A DNA stretch of 64,000 nt from Companilactobacillus nodensis DSM 19682 = JCM 14932 = NBRC 107160 (GCF_000615905.1 NZ_BAMN01000003.1:124001-188000); one strand, 5' to 3'. Counted from the first letter of the stretch, positions 8,928 through 17,906 are shown. The notes: generated by a model not told the origin, from the sequence alone. Numbers and translations: made by a program.

Positions 8928-8956
8928 AATTAATCAGCTCGCATTTTTTTGTGACT
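8907..8956. repeat. 50-bp direct repeat, left copy
   Basis: Identical over all 50 positions to 12549-12598, same orientation. This copy comprises the last six codons plus stop of the Rrf2 gene, the terminator hairpin, its T-run and GTGACT. Identity ends sharply on both sides. Confidence 0.97.
8918..8950. terminator. terminator shared by rrf2 and the DauR-like gene
   Basis: Ten-base perfect arms TGCGAGCTGA and TCAGCTCGCA with an AATTAA loop and seven T residues. The convergent gene ends nine bases beyond, so it may serve both directions. Confidence 0.92.
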
Positions 8957-8959
8957 TGT

Positions 8960-9661
8960 TTACTGCTTTTTGTTTTCATTTTTTTCTATAGTTTTCAAGT
9001 ATCTATAAATACTTGGTTCTGAAACTTGTAGTAAATCAGAAACATATGAAATGGCACCCTTTATTTGGAAAATTCCATTTGATTTCAATTTTGAAACAAT
9101 TTCAATTTTTTTGTCAGGTGTCAATGAGACATCAGAGTTTAATATTTCAGGATTTATTGTCGAATACACTACATCAGCAATATTTTGGTGTAAATATTCC
9201 TGAGAAACTTTATTTTTATCCATGGGTTCAATATCTCTGGAAGAGTTATTTTTATTAATTAGGTTTGCTACATTAGTTAAGTTTGCCAGTGAGAGAATAT
9301 TTTTAGCTGCCTTTATATATTCTTGAGGATTGAAATTAATACATAGTAATCCCAGTAAGCTATTATTTTTATTTTTAATAAAGAAAGTTGAACCTTGAAC
9401 TTCAGTGGATTCATCCGTAGTTGCTTTGTAATTTGTCACAAAATCCTTTTTCAAATACTCTTTATTATTTACCAGATTTAAAGCAAATCCTGTAATTGGC
9501 GAATTTATGGTTCTGCCACTTATATATGAGTTTTCGATATCAGCAATGTAGTATGAACTATCCTTGCTATCTCGCCAGTGCAATACTATCTCATAATTAT
9601 CACCAAGTACGGCACTAATAAATTTTGTTAGTTTTATATATTCATTAAGATCATATGCCAT
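8960..9661 (-). CDS. DauR/YheO-like regulator (PAS-like domain plus HTH)
   Basis: A 233-aa protein from the ATG at 9661, which has AGGGAG nine bases upstream; the frame stays open to 9772 but that extension lacks family features. The first two thirds match the YheO-like PAS-type domain (IVLHWRDSKDSSYYIADIEN; GLLCINFNP). The C-terminus SNGIFQIKGAISYVSDLLQV and SIYRYLK is the HTH_22 domain of DauR-type regulators. E. coli DauR relatives respond to D-arginine, but the family is broad. It diverges from ridA-eamA-cyuA and probably controls them through the palindrome in the shared gap. Confidence 0.82.
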   Translation of the reverse strand: MAYDLNEYIKLTKFISAVLGDNYEIVLHWRDSKDSSYYIADIENSYISGRTINSPITGFALNLVNNKEYLKKDFVTNYKATTDESTEVQGSTFFIKNKNNSLLGLLCINFNPQEYIKAAKNILSLANLTNVANLINKNNSSRDIEPMDKNKVSQEYLHQNIADVVYSTINPEILNSDVSLTPDKKIEIVSKLKSNGIFQIKGAISYVSDLLQVSEPSIYRYLKTIEKNENKKQ

Positions 9662-9728
9662 CAGTGGTTTCTCCCTTATTGTTTTGAATATTATAGCACA
9701 AATGATAATTTTTTCTCTAAATAATAAT

Positions 9729-9779
9729 TTATCATGATAATAATTTATTATTGACTTATAGTTTTTTATCACTTATATT
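9729..9779 (+). promoter_or_regulatory. ridA promoter with upstream 12-bp palindrome
   Basis: TTGACT (9751-9756) and TATATT (9774-9779) are 17 bp apart, 30 bases before the ridA start. The perfect palindrome TTATCATGATAA lies at 9729-9740, just upstream of the -35 box, where an activator would sit. The divergent DauR-like gene makes its product the likely ligand of this site. Confidence 0.7.
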
Positions 9780-9808
9780 GTAGTTGTAAATAAAAGGGGG
9801 AAGCAAAA

Positions 9809-10168
9809 ATGAACAAAATACCTAAATCAATTGGTCCATATTCAGCATACAGGATTAAGGATAACTTATTAATAACTTCGGGTCAGTTACCTATTAATCC
9901 TGAAACTAATAGTATTGATGGAATTACTTTTGAGGATCAAGTCAAGCAATCCTTTGATAATATAGAGAACATTTTGGAATCAGAGAATATGACATTTGAA
10001 GATATTTTGAAAGTAAAAGTATTTCTGACAGATCTGGATAACTTTGCAGCTGTGAATAAAGTTATGAAGGAATTATTTAATGAGCCTTATCCTGCTCGTA
10101 CTGCATTTGAAGTATGTAAGTTACCGGCAGATGGACAAATAGAAGTAGAAGTCATTGCATATAAGTAA
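9809..10168 (+). CDS. ridA: RidA-family enamine/imine deaminase
   Basis: A 119-aa RidA (YjgF/YER057c/UK114) protein. Family marks include IGPYSAY, LLITSGQLPINPET, a central ILESENMTFEDILKVKVFLTD, and PYPARTAFEVCKLP with the catalytic arginine, then IEVEVIAYK. RidA hydrolyses reactive 2-aminoacrylate and related enamines to keto acids plus ammonia. Here it heads an operon with an L-cysteine desulfidase, an enzyme whose mechanism releases 2-aminoacrylate, so a dedicated clean-up role is a good inference. AAAGGGGG precedes the ATG. Confidence 0.93.
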   Translation: MNKIPKSIGPYSAYRIKDNLLITSGQLPINPETNSIDGITFEDQVKQSFDNIENILESENMTFEDILKVKVFLTDLDNFAAVNKVMKELFNEPYPARTAFEVCKLPADGQIEVEVIAYK

Positions 10169-10177
10169 GCGCTAACA
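10164..10177 (+). promoter_or_regulatory. cre-like site
   Basis: AGTAAGCGCTAACA matches the CcpA consensus TGNAARCGNWWWCA at 13 of 14 positions. It overlaps the end of ridA, before the transporter gene, where bound CcpA could act as a roadblock. Confidence 0.5.
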
Positions 10178-10226
10178 CAAAAATAATTATCAAGTTACTA
10201 ATTCAAATAATAAGGTGGAAAATAAA

Positions 10227-11204
10227 ATGGGGAAGTCTAAAAAATTAGTTGGGATTTTGATGGCTGCCTTCGGTGCATTTTTATTTGGTATTGGAGGAGT
10301 TGTAGCAGGAGATTTACTTGGAAGAAAAATTATCAGCGCATCGTCGCTTGTAAGTTTCAGATTAACGTTTGGTGGATTGATTTTATTAATTATATTTTTT
10401 ATTAAAGATAGACAGCAATTATTCGATGTATTCAAGAATAAAAGAAACATTCTTACGTTGATAGCATTTGGCGTTTTTGGATTATTGTTTGCTCAATCGA
10501 TGTATACATTATCTGTTTCACTAGGTAATCCGGCTGTGGCAACGGTTTTACAATCATTGAGCCCATCAGTGATGATCTTAATGACGGTAATGTTCGAAAA
10601 ATCAAAGCCTAGTAAATATTTAATCGGTGCAATCTTATTATCAATATTTGGAACATTCTTATTAGTAACCAATGGAAACATGAATGAATTAAGTGTATCT
10701 ACAATGGCAGTTGTCTGTGGATTATTATCTGCAGTTGGTGTCGCTAACTTCACATTTATTCCTAGAAAATTGGTTAAAGAGAACCAAACAATCATTATTG
10801 TTGGATTAGGATTGTTTATCGGTGGAGTTATTGGTAACTTTATTTCTCCATTTTGGCAAGTATCAAGTGCAGCGACCGCATGGGATTGGGCAGAAATTGC
10901 ATTTATTGCAATATTCAGTACAGCTATAGCTTATGCAATTTATCTAGGAAGTTTGAATTACATTGAACCAATTCTCACTAGTTTATTGGACATTCTTGAA
11001 CCACTTACTGCATCAGTTGCATCAGTTGTATTTTTAGGAACAACATTATATTCAGTTCAACTAGTGGGTATTGCAGTTGTAATACTTAGTGTTGTGGCCA
11101 TTAATGTGATGGATTACTACAAATGTAAGGCTGAAGATAAAGAAGCCTGTAAGAATAAATTGAAAGAAACCTTTGATGGTGAAGTTGAAAACGCACGTGT
11201 ATAA
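10227..11204 (+). CDS. EamA/DMT-family transporter
   Basis: A ten-helix drug/metabolite transporter of about 325 aa with two EamA repeats; the second half shows NYIEPILTSLLDILEPLTAS, the usual start of the last helix pairs. I chose the ATG at 10227, preceded by AAGGTGG, over a GTG 12 bases upstream. The tail is charged (CKAEDKEACKNKLK). Placed between ridA and the cysteine desulfidase, it may export or import cysteine or a related amino acid; that is inference from context. Confidence 0.85.
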   Translation: MGKSKKLVGILMAAFGAFLFGIGGVVAGDLLGRKIISASSLVSFRLTFGGLILLIIFFIKDRQQLFDVFKNKRNILTLIAFGVFGLLFAQSMYTLSVSLGNPAVATVLQSLSPSVMILMTVMFEKSKPSKYLIGAILLSIFGTFLLVTNGNMNELSVSTMAVVCGLLSAVGVANFTFIPRKLVKENQTIIIVGLGLFIGGVIGNFISPFWQVSSAATAWDWAEIAFIAIFSTAIAYAIYLGSLNYIEPILTSLLDILEPLTASVASVVFLGTTLYSVQLVGIAVVILSVVAINVMDYYKCKAEDKEACKNKLKETFDGEVENARV

Positions 11205-11230
11205 AAGAATATTATGAAGAGGTACAAAAG

Positions 11231-12526
11231 ATGATTGAAAAAAATGATATACGTCAAATGTTCATAAAGTCATTAAAAGAAGGAGTAGTTCCAGCAACTG
11301 GATGTACAGAACCTATAGCAGTAGCCTATGCTGCTGCAAATTGCATGTCATATTTAAATGATCAAAATCTGATCACAGATATGCATATTAAAGTTTCTAG
11401 TAATATTATGAAAAACGCTATGGCAGTAATAGTTCCAGGAACTGGAAGACCGGGGTTGATTACGGCTGCTTCAGCTGGAATTGTTGCCGGTGACCCCAAT
11501 GCAGGACTTAGTGTTATATCAGAACTATCTAATGATGATCTTCCCGCAATTTTCGCTTTAGCAGATTCTGGGAAAATAAGTGTTGATGTGGCTAACGTTG
11601 ATGATGATTTATATGTTGAAGCAATTGTTTCTGACGATGCTAATACAGTCAGAGTCTGTATAGCTGGTGATCATACGAATATTTTCTTGATTCAAAAAAA
11701 TGATGACATTATTTTTTCTAAAGATAGACCTACTGCACATGCTATTTCAGAAACAAAACAATTTTTGCAAACAGTAGAACTGCAAGATATTTGGGAGTTT
11801 GCTAAAAATGAACCTTTAGAAGAAATTGAATTTATGAAAGAGGCTTCAGTATTGAATTTGGCCTTATCAGAAGATGGATTCAAAAATGATTACGGGATTA
11901 AGTTGGGACAGTCTCTTAGAAAATCTCGTTTTAATTCATCGGTCGATGATCTATGTAATGATATAGTTTCTACTGCGTCTGCAGCATCAGATGCTAGAAT
12001 GGGTGGTTCACAATTGGCAGCAATGTCCAATTCAGGTTCAGGTAATCAGGGTATTACAGCAACAATTCCTGTAAGTATTGTGTCAGAATATGTTGGTGCA
12101 AATGAAGAGGATTTGATCAGAGCTTTAACTTTGTCTCATTTGACAGCACTTTATATCCATTCCTTCTTACCAGTTCTATCAGCATTTTGTGCTACAGATT
12201 CAGCAGCCATGGGTGCTGCAACAGGATGTGTATATTTACTTACTGGTGATTTTAATGAAGCATGTTCTGCTATCAAGAATATTGTGGGTGATGCCGCCGG
12301 AATGGTTTGTGATGGTGCAGGTTGTTCTTGCGCAATGAAGGTTGCATCGTCGACGTCTTCAATGTATAGAGCTGTTAATCTAGCAATTCAAGATATAGAG
12401 ATTCCATCTAGTAATGGTCTTATCCATGATAATATCGATGATACAATTAAAGGGTTAGGAACTATTGTTAGTGAAGGGTTTAAAGGAACTGATCCTGTTA
12501 TATTAAATGTTATGGTTAATAAATAA
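11231..12526 (+). CDS. cyuA: L-cysteine desulfidase family protein (CyuA/UPF0597)
   Basis: A 431-aa UPF0597/CyuA-family enzyme. The signature VVPATGCTEPIAVAYAAANC fits the family N-terminus, and cysteines in DGAGCSCAMK match the Fe-S ligand region. Known members (E. coli CyuA, the archaeal enzyme) cleave L-cysteine to pyruvate, ammonia and sulfide with an oxygen-labile 4Fe-4S cluster; the fold also resembles Fe-S serine dehydratases, so serine or another beta-substituted amino acid is possible. It starts 27 bases after the transporter. No cyuP-type symporter is present. Confidence 0.85.
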   Translation: MIEKNDIRQMFIKSLKEGVVPATGCTEPIAVAYAAANCMSYLNDQNLITDMHIKVSSNIMKNAMAVIVPGTGRPGLITAASAGIVAGDPNAGLSVISELSNDDLPAIFALADSGKISVDVANVDDDLYVEAIVSDDANTVRVCIAGDHTNIFLIQKNDDIIFSKDRPTAHAISETKQFLQTVELQDIWEFAKNEPLEEIEFMKEASVLNLALSEDGFKNDYGIKLGQSLRKSRFNSSVDDLCNDIVSTASAASDARMGGSQLAAMSNSGSGNQGITATIPVSIVSEYVGANEEDLIRALTLSHLTALYIHSFLPVLSAFCATDSAAMGAATGCVYLLTGDFNEACSAIKNIVGDAAGMVCDGAGCSCAMKVASSTSSMYRAVNLAIQDIEIPSSNGLIHDNIDDTIKGLGTIVSEGFKGTDPVILNVMVNK

Positions 12527-12548
12527 CTAAGATTTTATAATTTTATAT

Positions 12549-12598
12549 GTAAATAAAAATGCGAGCTGAAATTAATCAGCTCGCATTTTTTTGTGACT
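12549..12598. repeat. 50-bp direct repeat, right copy
   Basis: Exact second copy of 8907-8956, but here only the remnant of the Rrf2 3-prime end (codons for VNKNAS and the stop) without the gene. It gives the cyuA operon a ready-made terminator. Confidence 0.97.
12560..12592. terminator. terminator after cyuA
   Basis: Same ten-base stem, AATTAA loop and T7 tail as the rrf2 terminator, inside the right repeat copy. The LysR gene converges on it. Confidence 0.9.
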
Positions 12599-12635
12599 AT
12601 ATTTGTTTCCACAATGGGAATTTTAACACCATTCT

Positions 12636-13538
12636 TTAGGAAATACTTAAGGCCAAATTGCTATGCATAAAAGTCGCAAGAAAATCTTTGAATAGTTTAA
12701 TCGTAGGATTCAAATTAGTTGGGGTGGTCACACAAACGCAAGAATCCGTGTAAAAAGATGAAATTGAAATAGAGTGATAGTACGGACTATTTTTCCACGA
12801 CGGATCATCAGGGTCTGACAAGGTTAGGCCGTTATAGGCTAATACTTTAAAATAGGCAATTTCAGAATTGGAAACTTGAAATTGCTTAACATTATCCAAG
12901 GAACAATGATCTTTAAAAATTTCGTTGATTTGATGACCATTTGGTGAAGTGAGATAAAAGGTCTCACCTTCTAAATCAGTGTAATCAAGGGAATCTTTAG
13001 TGGCCAGTCGATGCTTATTAGACATTACGATTTGCGTGTCTATTTTTTTGAGTTCTTGAACATTGAATCCTGCATCCATCCAGTGCTTAAAGGCACGACC
13101 GATACAGATATCGATACTTTCATTTTTTAATCCGTTCATCATTTCGATAGACATGAGTTTGGAGAATCGAATATGAATATTTGGATAAACTTTACGAAAA
13201 TAATCAATAACAGGAAATAACAAATATTCAGAATAGTATCCCGACTGAAAAGCAATGGAGAGACAATTGTTATTTTCTTCCGCAGCATTTTGAGCGATAT
13301 CAACTGTGTTATTGATTTTAGACAGTGCTTCTTTCATCCCATCATAAAAAATTTTACCGGCTTTGGTCAGCTCAAGTGGTTTACTGTCTCGATCAAACAG
13401 AGAATAACCTAATTCTTTTTCCAAAACGGAGAGTTGTCGGCTGACTGTAGGTTGAGAGGTATAGTGGAGTTCAGCTGCTTTGGTAATATTTCCCATTTCT
13501 GCGATAGAAAAGAAGTATTCAATTTGTTTTAAATCCAT
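12636..13538 (-). CDS. LysR-family regulator of the glycyl-radical operon
   Basis: A 300-aa LysR protein. The winged helix is at the N-terminus (MDLKQIEYFFSIAEMGNITK, HYTSQPTVSRQLSVLEKELG), followed by a substrate-binding domain with a hinge segment CLSIAFQSGYYSEYLLFPVI. It is transcribed away from the dehydratase operon with 273 bp between starts, the standard layout for a LysR activator of its neighbour. The inducer would then be the dehydratase substrate or a product; this is inference. Confidence 0.87.
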   Translation of the reverse strand: MDLKQIEYFFSIAEMGNITKAAELHYTSQPTVSRQLSVLEKELGYSLFDRDSKPLELTKAGKIFYDGMKEALSKINNTVDIAQNAAEENNNCLSIAFQSGYYSEYLLFPVIDYFRKVYPNIHIRFSKLMSIEMMNGLKNESIDICIGRAFKHWMDAGFNVQELKKIDTQIVMSNKHRLATKDSLDYTDLEGETFYLTSPNGHQINEIFKDHCSLDNVKQFQVSNSEIAYFKVLAYNGLTLSDPDDPSWKNSPYYHSISISSFYTDSCVCVTTPTNLNPTIKLFKDFLATFMHSNLALSIS

Positions 13539-13605
13539 ATAAAGTACCCCATAAAGACATGATTTTTGATGTCATTTAATAAAAGAAAGTACAATAAAGC
13601 ATTTT

Positions 13606-13620
13606 TTGAAAGCGCTTCTA
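13606..13620 (+). promoter_or_regulatory. cre-like site upstream of the dehydratase operon
   Basis: TTGAAAGCGCTTCTA fits the CcpA consensus with two mismatches in its right half and a perfect AAGCGCTT core. It lies 190 bases before the operon start in a gap that otherwise shows no convincing gene; a 68-codon open frame over 13566-13772 lacks coding character. Confidence 0.5.
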
Positions 13621-13811
13621 AATATTTATATCACAATCACTTAATTAGTATTAGTTTATTCCTAATATGTTACGAAAGCAATAATAGATACGGAAGAGAG
13701 CTATTTATTATTCGTATAGCACTATGCAAAAATGCTATTTTACATGAGATTGTGAACGATGCTACAATTTGAGCGAAGAAGAAAAGGAGCCATGAAAAAG
13801 GAGAATGTGCT

Positions 13812-16193
13812 ATGTCAGAAGAATATATGAATCGAATAAATGCATTAAGAGATAAATACCTGTCTCATCGTGTAGAGATGGACATTTTGGATTCTTATTA
13901 TGTCACTGAAGCTTTTAAAGCGACAGAAGGGCAACCGTGGCAAATTCAAAAAGCAACGGCAATGAAAAATGTTTATGAAAAGAAACCGATCTATATCCAA
14001 GATCATGAGCTTCTTGTCGGAGGAGTGGCTTTTAAACCACGTGCTGGTATCTTAAATCCGGATTCTGCCTGTTCAGTTATTGAAAAAGAATTGGATACGA
14101 TCAGTACACGTAAGTATGATCCTTTTTATCTATCTGAAGAAAATAAGAAACTTTTCATGGACAAAGTTGCTCCATATTGGCGAGGTAAATGTGTGTTAGA
14201 TCGTTGGGATGCCATGATGCCAGACGATGTCAGAACCATGCGTGATGGTGGTATGTTGTACGTTGACAAGAAATTTGTTCGTGGTTACGGTGAAAACACA
14301 CCTGGCTGGAGAACACTTTTGAAAAAGGGAATTGGCGGTATCAAAAAAGAAGCTGAACAAAAATTAGCCAGCTTAGATGATGCTGATGGGGAAGATGTTC
14401 TTAAGAAAATGACTTTCTATAAATCACTTATCATTACAGCAGAAGGTATCATTGCTCTAGCTAATCGTCATGCTGATTTGGCCGAGAAATTAGCCAAAGA
14501 GACAGCTAATGAAACTCGAAAAGCTGAACTGCTAAAAATTGCGGAAGTAAACCGTCGTGTACCAGAAAATCCACCGCGCAATTATTACGAAGCGCTACAA
14601 AGTATGTTAACTTACGAGTTCTGTCTGTTTATGGAACAGAATGCTTCTTCATATAATTTGGGACGTATGGATCAATACCTTATCGAATATTACAACAAGG
14701 ATATTGAAGAAGGACGCATGACTAAGGAACAAGCACAAGAATTACTTGATTGTTTCTGGATAAAAATTGCAGAAATGGGACTGTTCCAGGATGGAGAAAG
14801 TGCCGCCTTCTCAGCTGGTTATAATATGACCGTTCAAGTCACAGCAGGTGGTATCGACAAAGATAGTAGAGATGCTGTTAACGATTTGTCCTACATGACA
14901 ATACAAGCAACTATGGATACGGCGCTGAAGGAACCTAATATGACGGTTCGTTATAATATGGCCAAAAATCCAGATTCATTCTTAAGAAAAGCAGCAGAGT
15001 GTATTCGGATGGGTCGTACGATGCCAGCAGTTTATCACGATGATGCGGGTATCAAGATGCTATTGAATAAAGGTGTTCCGTTGTCACAAGCTTGGGATTG
15101 GACACCATGTGGTTGTGTGGAAACAAATCTTGAAGGCCGTTTGAAATCCTATACAGATATTGGTGAGATCAGTATGGGTGGAGTTATTGATATGGTCATG
15201 AATAACGGAAGAAGCCGTAAAACAGGCAAACAAATCTCTATTCAAACTGGTGATCCTAAGACATTCAAGACCTTTGATGAATTTGTAACTGCCGTCAAAA
15301 AACAAATTGATTACTTCGTTCATACCATGGCTACGATGAATTCTTATCTAGATTACTTAAGTGAGGAGTATCGCCCTGTAGCCGCATTATCATTGACGTA
15401 TCCAAATTGCATGGTTACCGGTAAAGATTACGCAAACGGTGGTGCAACATTTAATGTTGGTAATGGTATCAATATTATTGGACAAGCCGATATTATCAAT
15501 TCTGTTGCGGCTGTTAAATCATTAATCTTTGATGAAAAAAAGTTAACTATGGAAGAGCTATGTGAAGCACTAGATCATGATTTCAAAGGCTATGATGAGG
15601 TACATGATCTCTGTATGTCAGCTCCTAAATATGGTAATGATGATCCTTATGTGGATAAATTTGCCAGCAAGATATACACCTACTTAGTCGATCAAATTGA
15701 AGCATATGATTCTCCATTTGGTCATTTAACAGCGGGCATGTTACCAGTATCTGGTAATGTCCCAATTGGTAAGAGCGTTGGAGCTTTACCATCAGGCCGT
15801 GAAGCATGGTTGCCACTCGCAGATGGAATTGGAGCTACTGGTGGAACTGATGTTAAGGGTGCTACTGCCTTATTGAAATCTGTCAGCAATTTACCACACT
15901 CACGCTTTACTCAAGGTACACAAATGAACTTGAAGTTAGATCCAAAGATGCTGGAAGGCGATAAAGGATTGAATAACATGATGGTAATGCTGAAGACGCA
16001 ATGTACTTTGGGTGTTTATCATACCCAATATAATATTGTTAATCGTGCTATCTTGGAGGATGCTCAAGTTCATCCAAAAGACCATCGTGACTTGTTAGTC
16101 AGAGTTGCTGGTTACACTGCCTTCTTCGTGGAACTAGGAAAAGATATTCAAGATGACATTATCCAACGGACTGAAATTGATCAATTCGGTTAA
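13812..16193 (+). CDS. hypD: glycyl-radical dehydratase, probable trans-4-hydroxy-L-proline dehydratase
   Basis: A 793-aa PFL-like glycyl-radical enzyme. C435 and E437 in TPCGCVETN give the Cys-x-Glu pair of glycyl-radical dehydratases, and G767 in VRVAGYTAFF is the radical glycine. Clostridioides HypD is 789 aa with the pair near 434/436, but glycerol dehydratase is similar in size and spacing, so numbering alone does not decide. The deciding hint is context: an activase and then a P5C reductase follow, which is the HypD route (hydroxyproline to P5C to proline). The enzyme needs anaerobic conditions. Upstream are a LysR gene and a cre-like site. I am sure of the enzyme class and fairly sure of the substrate. 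Confidence 0.8.
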   Translation: MSEEYMNRINALRDKYLSHRVEMDILDSYYVTEAFKATEGQPWQIQKATAMKNVYEKKPIYIQDHELLVGGVAFKPRAGILNPDSACSVIEKELDTISTRKYDPFYLSEENKKLFMDKVAPYWRGKCVLDRWDAMMPDDVRTMRDGGMLYVDKKFVRGYGENTPGWRTLLKKGIGGIKKEAEQKLASLDDADGEDVLKKMTFYKSLIITAEGIIALANRHADLAEKLAKETANETRKAELLKIAEVNRRVPENPPRNYYEALQSMLTYEFCLFMEQNASSYNLGRMDQYLIEYYNKDIEEGRMTKEQAQELLDCFWIKIAEMGLFQDGESAAFSAGYNMTVQVTAGGIDKDSRDAVNDLSYMTIQATMDTALKEPNMTVRYNMAKNPDSFLRKAAECIRMGRTMPAVYHDDAGIKMLLNKGVPLSQAWDWTPCGCVETNLEGRLKSYTDIGEISMGGVIDMVMNNGRSRKTGKQISIQTGDPKTFKTFDEFVTAVKKQIDYFVHTMATMNSYLDYLSEEYRPVAALSLTYPNCMVTGKDYANGGATFNVGNGINIIGQADIINSVAAVKSLIFDEKKLTMEELCEALDHDFKGYDEVHDLCMSAPKYGNDDPYVDKFASKIYTYLVDQIEAYDSPFGHLTAGMLPVSGNVPIGKSVGALPSGREAWLPLADGIGATGGTDVKGATALLKSVSNLPHSRFTQGTQMNLKLDPKMLEGDKGLNNMMVMLKTQCTLGVYHTQYNIVNRAILEDAQVHPKDHRDLLVRVAGYTAFFVELGKDIQDDIIQRTEIDQFG

Positions 16194-16235
16194 TGGAATA
16201 TAAGATTTGGTGCTATTTGAAAGGGGTCGTTTATT

Positions 16236-17027
16236 ATGCGTCAAGAGTATGAAGGGAGAGATTTGACTGGCACTGTCTTACGAATTGAAAAAAGTTCGAT
16301 TTATGATGGGGATGGTTTAAGAACAGTAGTCTTTATGAAAGGTTGTCCTTTGAGGTGTAAATGGTGTTCTACCCCTGAAGGCATGAATGAGAAGATCGAA
16401 ACGACTAAAGACGGCAAAATTACTTATGGCAGTATTATGACCGTAGAAGAAGTAATGGAAGAAGTTCGGAAGGATATTCCGTTTTACTTTCATTCTGGCG
16501 GTGGAATGACTGTTTCTGGTGGTGAAATGTTATTTCAACCGGAATTTGTTACAGCCTTAGTCAAGGAAGCCTGTAAAGAAGGTATCAACACAGCTGTTGA
16601 AACGTCATTTTATAGCAGTTGGAGAAGAATTGAACCAATTCTATCTTGCTTAAATACAGCCTTTGTAGATTTGAAATTAATGGATAGCTCAAAGCATAGA
16701 GAGTTTACTGGTGTTAGAAATGAAATTATTTTAAATAACATTAAAAAAGCTGGAAATATTGATTTACCTAATTTTAAATTGATCATTCGCCGACCGTTGA
16801 TTCCCGGTGTTAATGATTCTGAAGAAGAATTGGAATCTCTGGGGCAATTTCTGGAGAAGTTACCAAGGGTACATCACTTACAACTGCTTCCATATCATCG
16901 CTACGGGACCGATACCTATCGTAAGCTTGGCATCGATTATGAATTAAAAGACATGCAAACTCCATCGGATCAACATATGGAATGGTGTCGGAGTATCACA
17001 AATAAATATATTAAAACAATAGTTTAA
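16236..17027 (+). CDS. hypE: glycyl-radical enzyme activating protein (radical SAM)
   Basis: A 263-aa activase that would install the glycyl radical on the upstream dehydratase. It has the radical-SAM CxxxCxxC motif in KGCPLRCKWCSTPEG, the GRE-activase phrase GGGMTVSGGEMLFQPEF, and YDGDGLRTVVF. Most activases of non-PFL glycyl-radical enzymes carry an inserted ferredoxin-like domain with extra 4Fe-4S clusters after the first motif; here only about 25 cysteine-free residues stand there, so the protein is compact like PFL activase. Ribosome site AAGGGG. It starts 42 bases after the dehydratase. Confidence 0.88.
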   Translation: MRQEYEGRDLTGTVLRIEKSSIYDGDGLRTVVFMKGCPLRCKWCSTPEGMNEKIETTKDGKITYGSIMTVEEVMEEVRKDIPFYFHSGGGMTVSGGEMLFQPEFVTALVKEACKEGINTAVETSFYSSWRRIEPILSCLNTAFVDLKLMDSSKHREFTGVRNEIILNNIKKAGNIDLPNFKLIIRRPLIPGVNDSEEELESLGQFLEKLPRVHHLQLLPYHRYGTDTYRKLGIDYELKDMQTPSDQHMEWCRSITNKYIKTIV

Positions 17028-17048
17028 TAGTCCAGAGGAGGCGTCTTG

Positions 17049-17852
17049 ATGTTACATTATGGTTTTATTGCAGCAGGAAATATTATTCAAGCTATGCACA
17101 GAGGTGCAGAACTAAATCCAGCATATGATCCCAGTGAAATTGGTATTTATGATATCAACGCAGAAGTCAGAGATTCTTATGCCAAAAGAGGCTATGTCAC
17201 TTATGATAAAATGAGTGATTTAGTCGACAATTCAGAAATACTTGTTTTAGGGGTAACTCCTAAAGTGGCGGGATTGGTTATCGATGAATTAGCTACTAGT
17301 TACAGACCGGGACAGTTGTTATTATCGGTTGTAACGGGAGTAGAGCAAGCCTGGTACAAAGAGCATCTTGGAAAAGATAGTAAGGTTATTATCTGTATGC
17401 CAAATATGAGCTCACAAGTTGGAGAAGGAGCATTTGCCGTTTCTCGTGGCGAAAATTGCAGTGATGAAGATGTCAAAAAGGCGACAGAAATCTTGAACTT
17501 ATGTGGTCTCGTTGAAGAAGTACCGGATGGCATGATGGCTGAAGTTTTACCTTTTAATGGATCAGCACCTGGCTTTTTCTACCATATTGCAAATCTAATG
17601 GTCGAAGAAGCCAAAAGGTTAGGCTTAGATTCAGACAAGGCGGTCAAATTGTTCGCTCAAACCATGAAGGGTAGCGGAGAAATGATTCTAAAATCCGATA
17701 AGAGCTTAAAAGATCTTGAAACGGCTTTAAGACTACCTGGTGGTGCCACAGTTACAGCCTTAGAAAAAATAGAATCTTTGGGATCTGACGATCTTTACCG
17801 AGAATTTGTAAATGTTTCGGTAGAGCGATGCAAAGAGCTGGGCAATCAATAA
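17049..17852 (+). CDS. proC: pyrroline-5-carboxylate reductase-like protein
   Basis: About 267 aa, ProC family: an N-terminal dinucleotide fold (HYGFIAAGNIIQAMHRGAEL), ILVLGVTPK, VICMPNMSSQVGEGA, and the C-terminal helical dimer domain with LPFNGSAPGFFYHIANLMVE and RLPGGATVTALEKIE. Normal ProC reads SGSGPAYF and SPGGTT there, so this is a diverged branch, perhaps a catabolic specialist. It would reduce P5C to proline with NAD(P)H, completing hydroxyproline use. The ATG at 17049 has GAGGAGG seven bases upstream; a TTG just before is less likely. Confidence 0.85.
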   Translation: MLHYGFIAAGNIIQAMHRGAELNPAYDPSEIGIYDINAEVRDSYAKRGYVTYDKMSDLVDNSEILVLGVTPKVAGLVIDELATSYRPGQLLLSVVTGVEQAWYKEHLGKDSKVIICMPNMSSQVGEGAFAVSRGENCSDEDVKKATEILNLCGLVEEVPDGMMAEVLPFNGSAPGFFYHIANLMVEEAKRLGLDSDKAVKLFAQTMKGSGEMILKSDKSLKDLETALRLPGGATVTALEKIESLGSDDLYREFVNVSVERCKELGNQ

Positions 17853-17906
17853 GTTTAGAAACATATTTAATCAATAAAACAATCACATATAAAAGGGAGA
17901 AAAAAC

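Noticed and set aside
13566-13772. 68-codon open frame upstream of the glycyl-radical operon
   Set aside because: No ribosome site, odd composition, overlaps a cre-like site and the expected LysR binding region.
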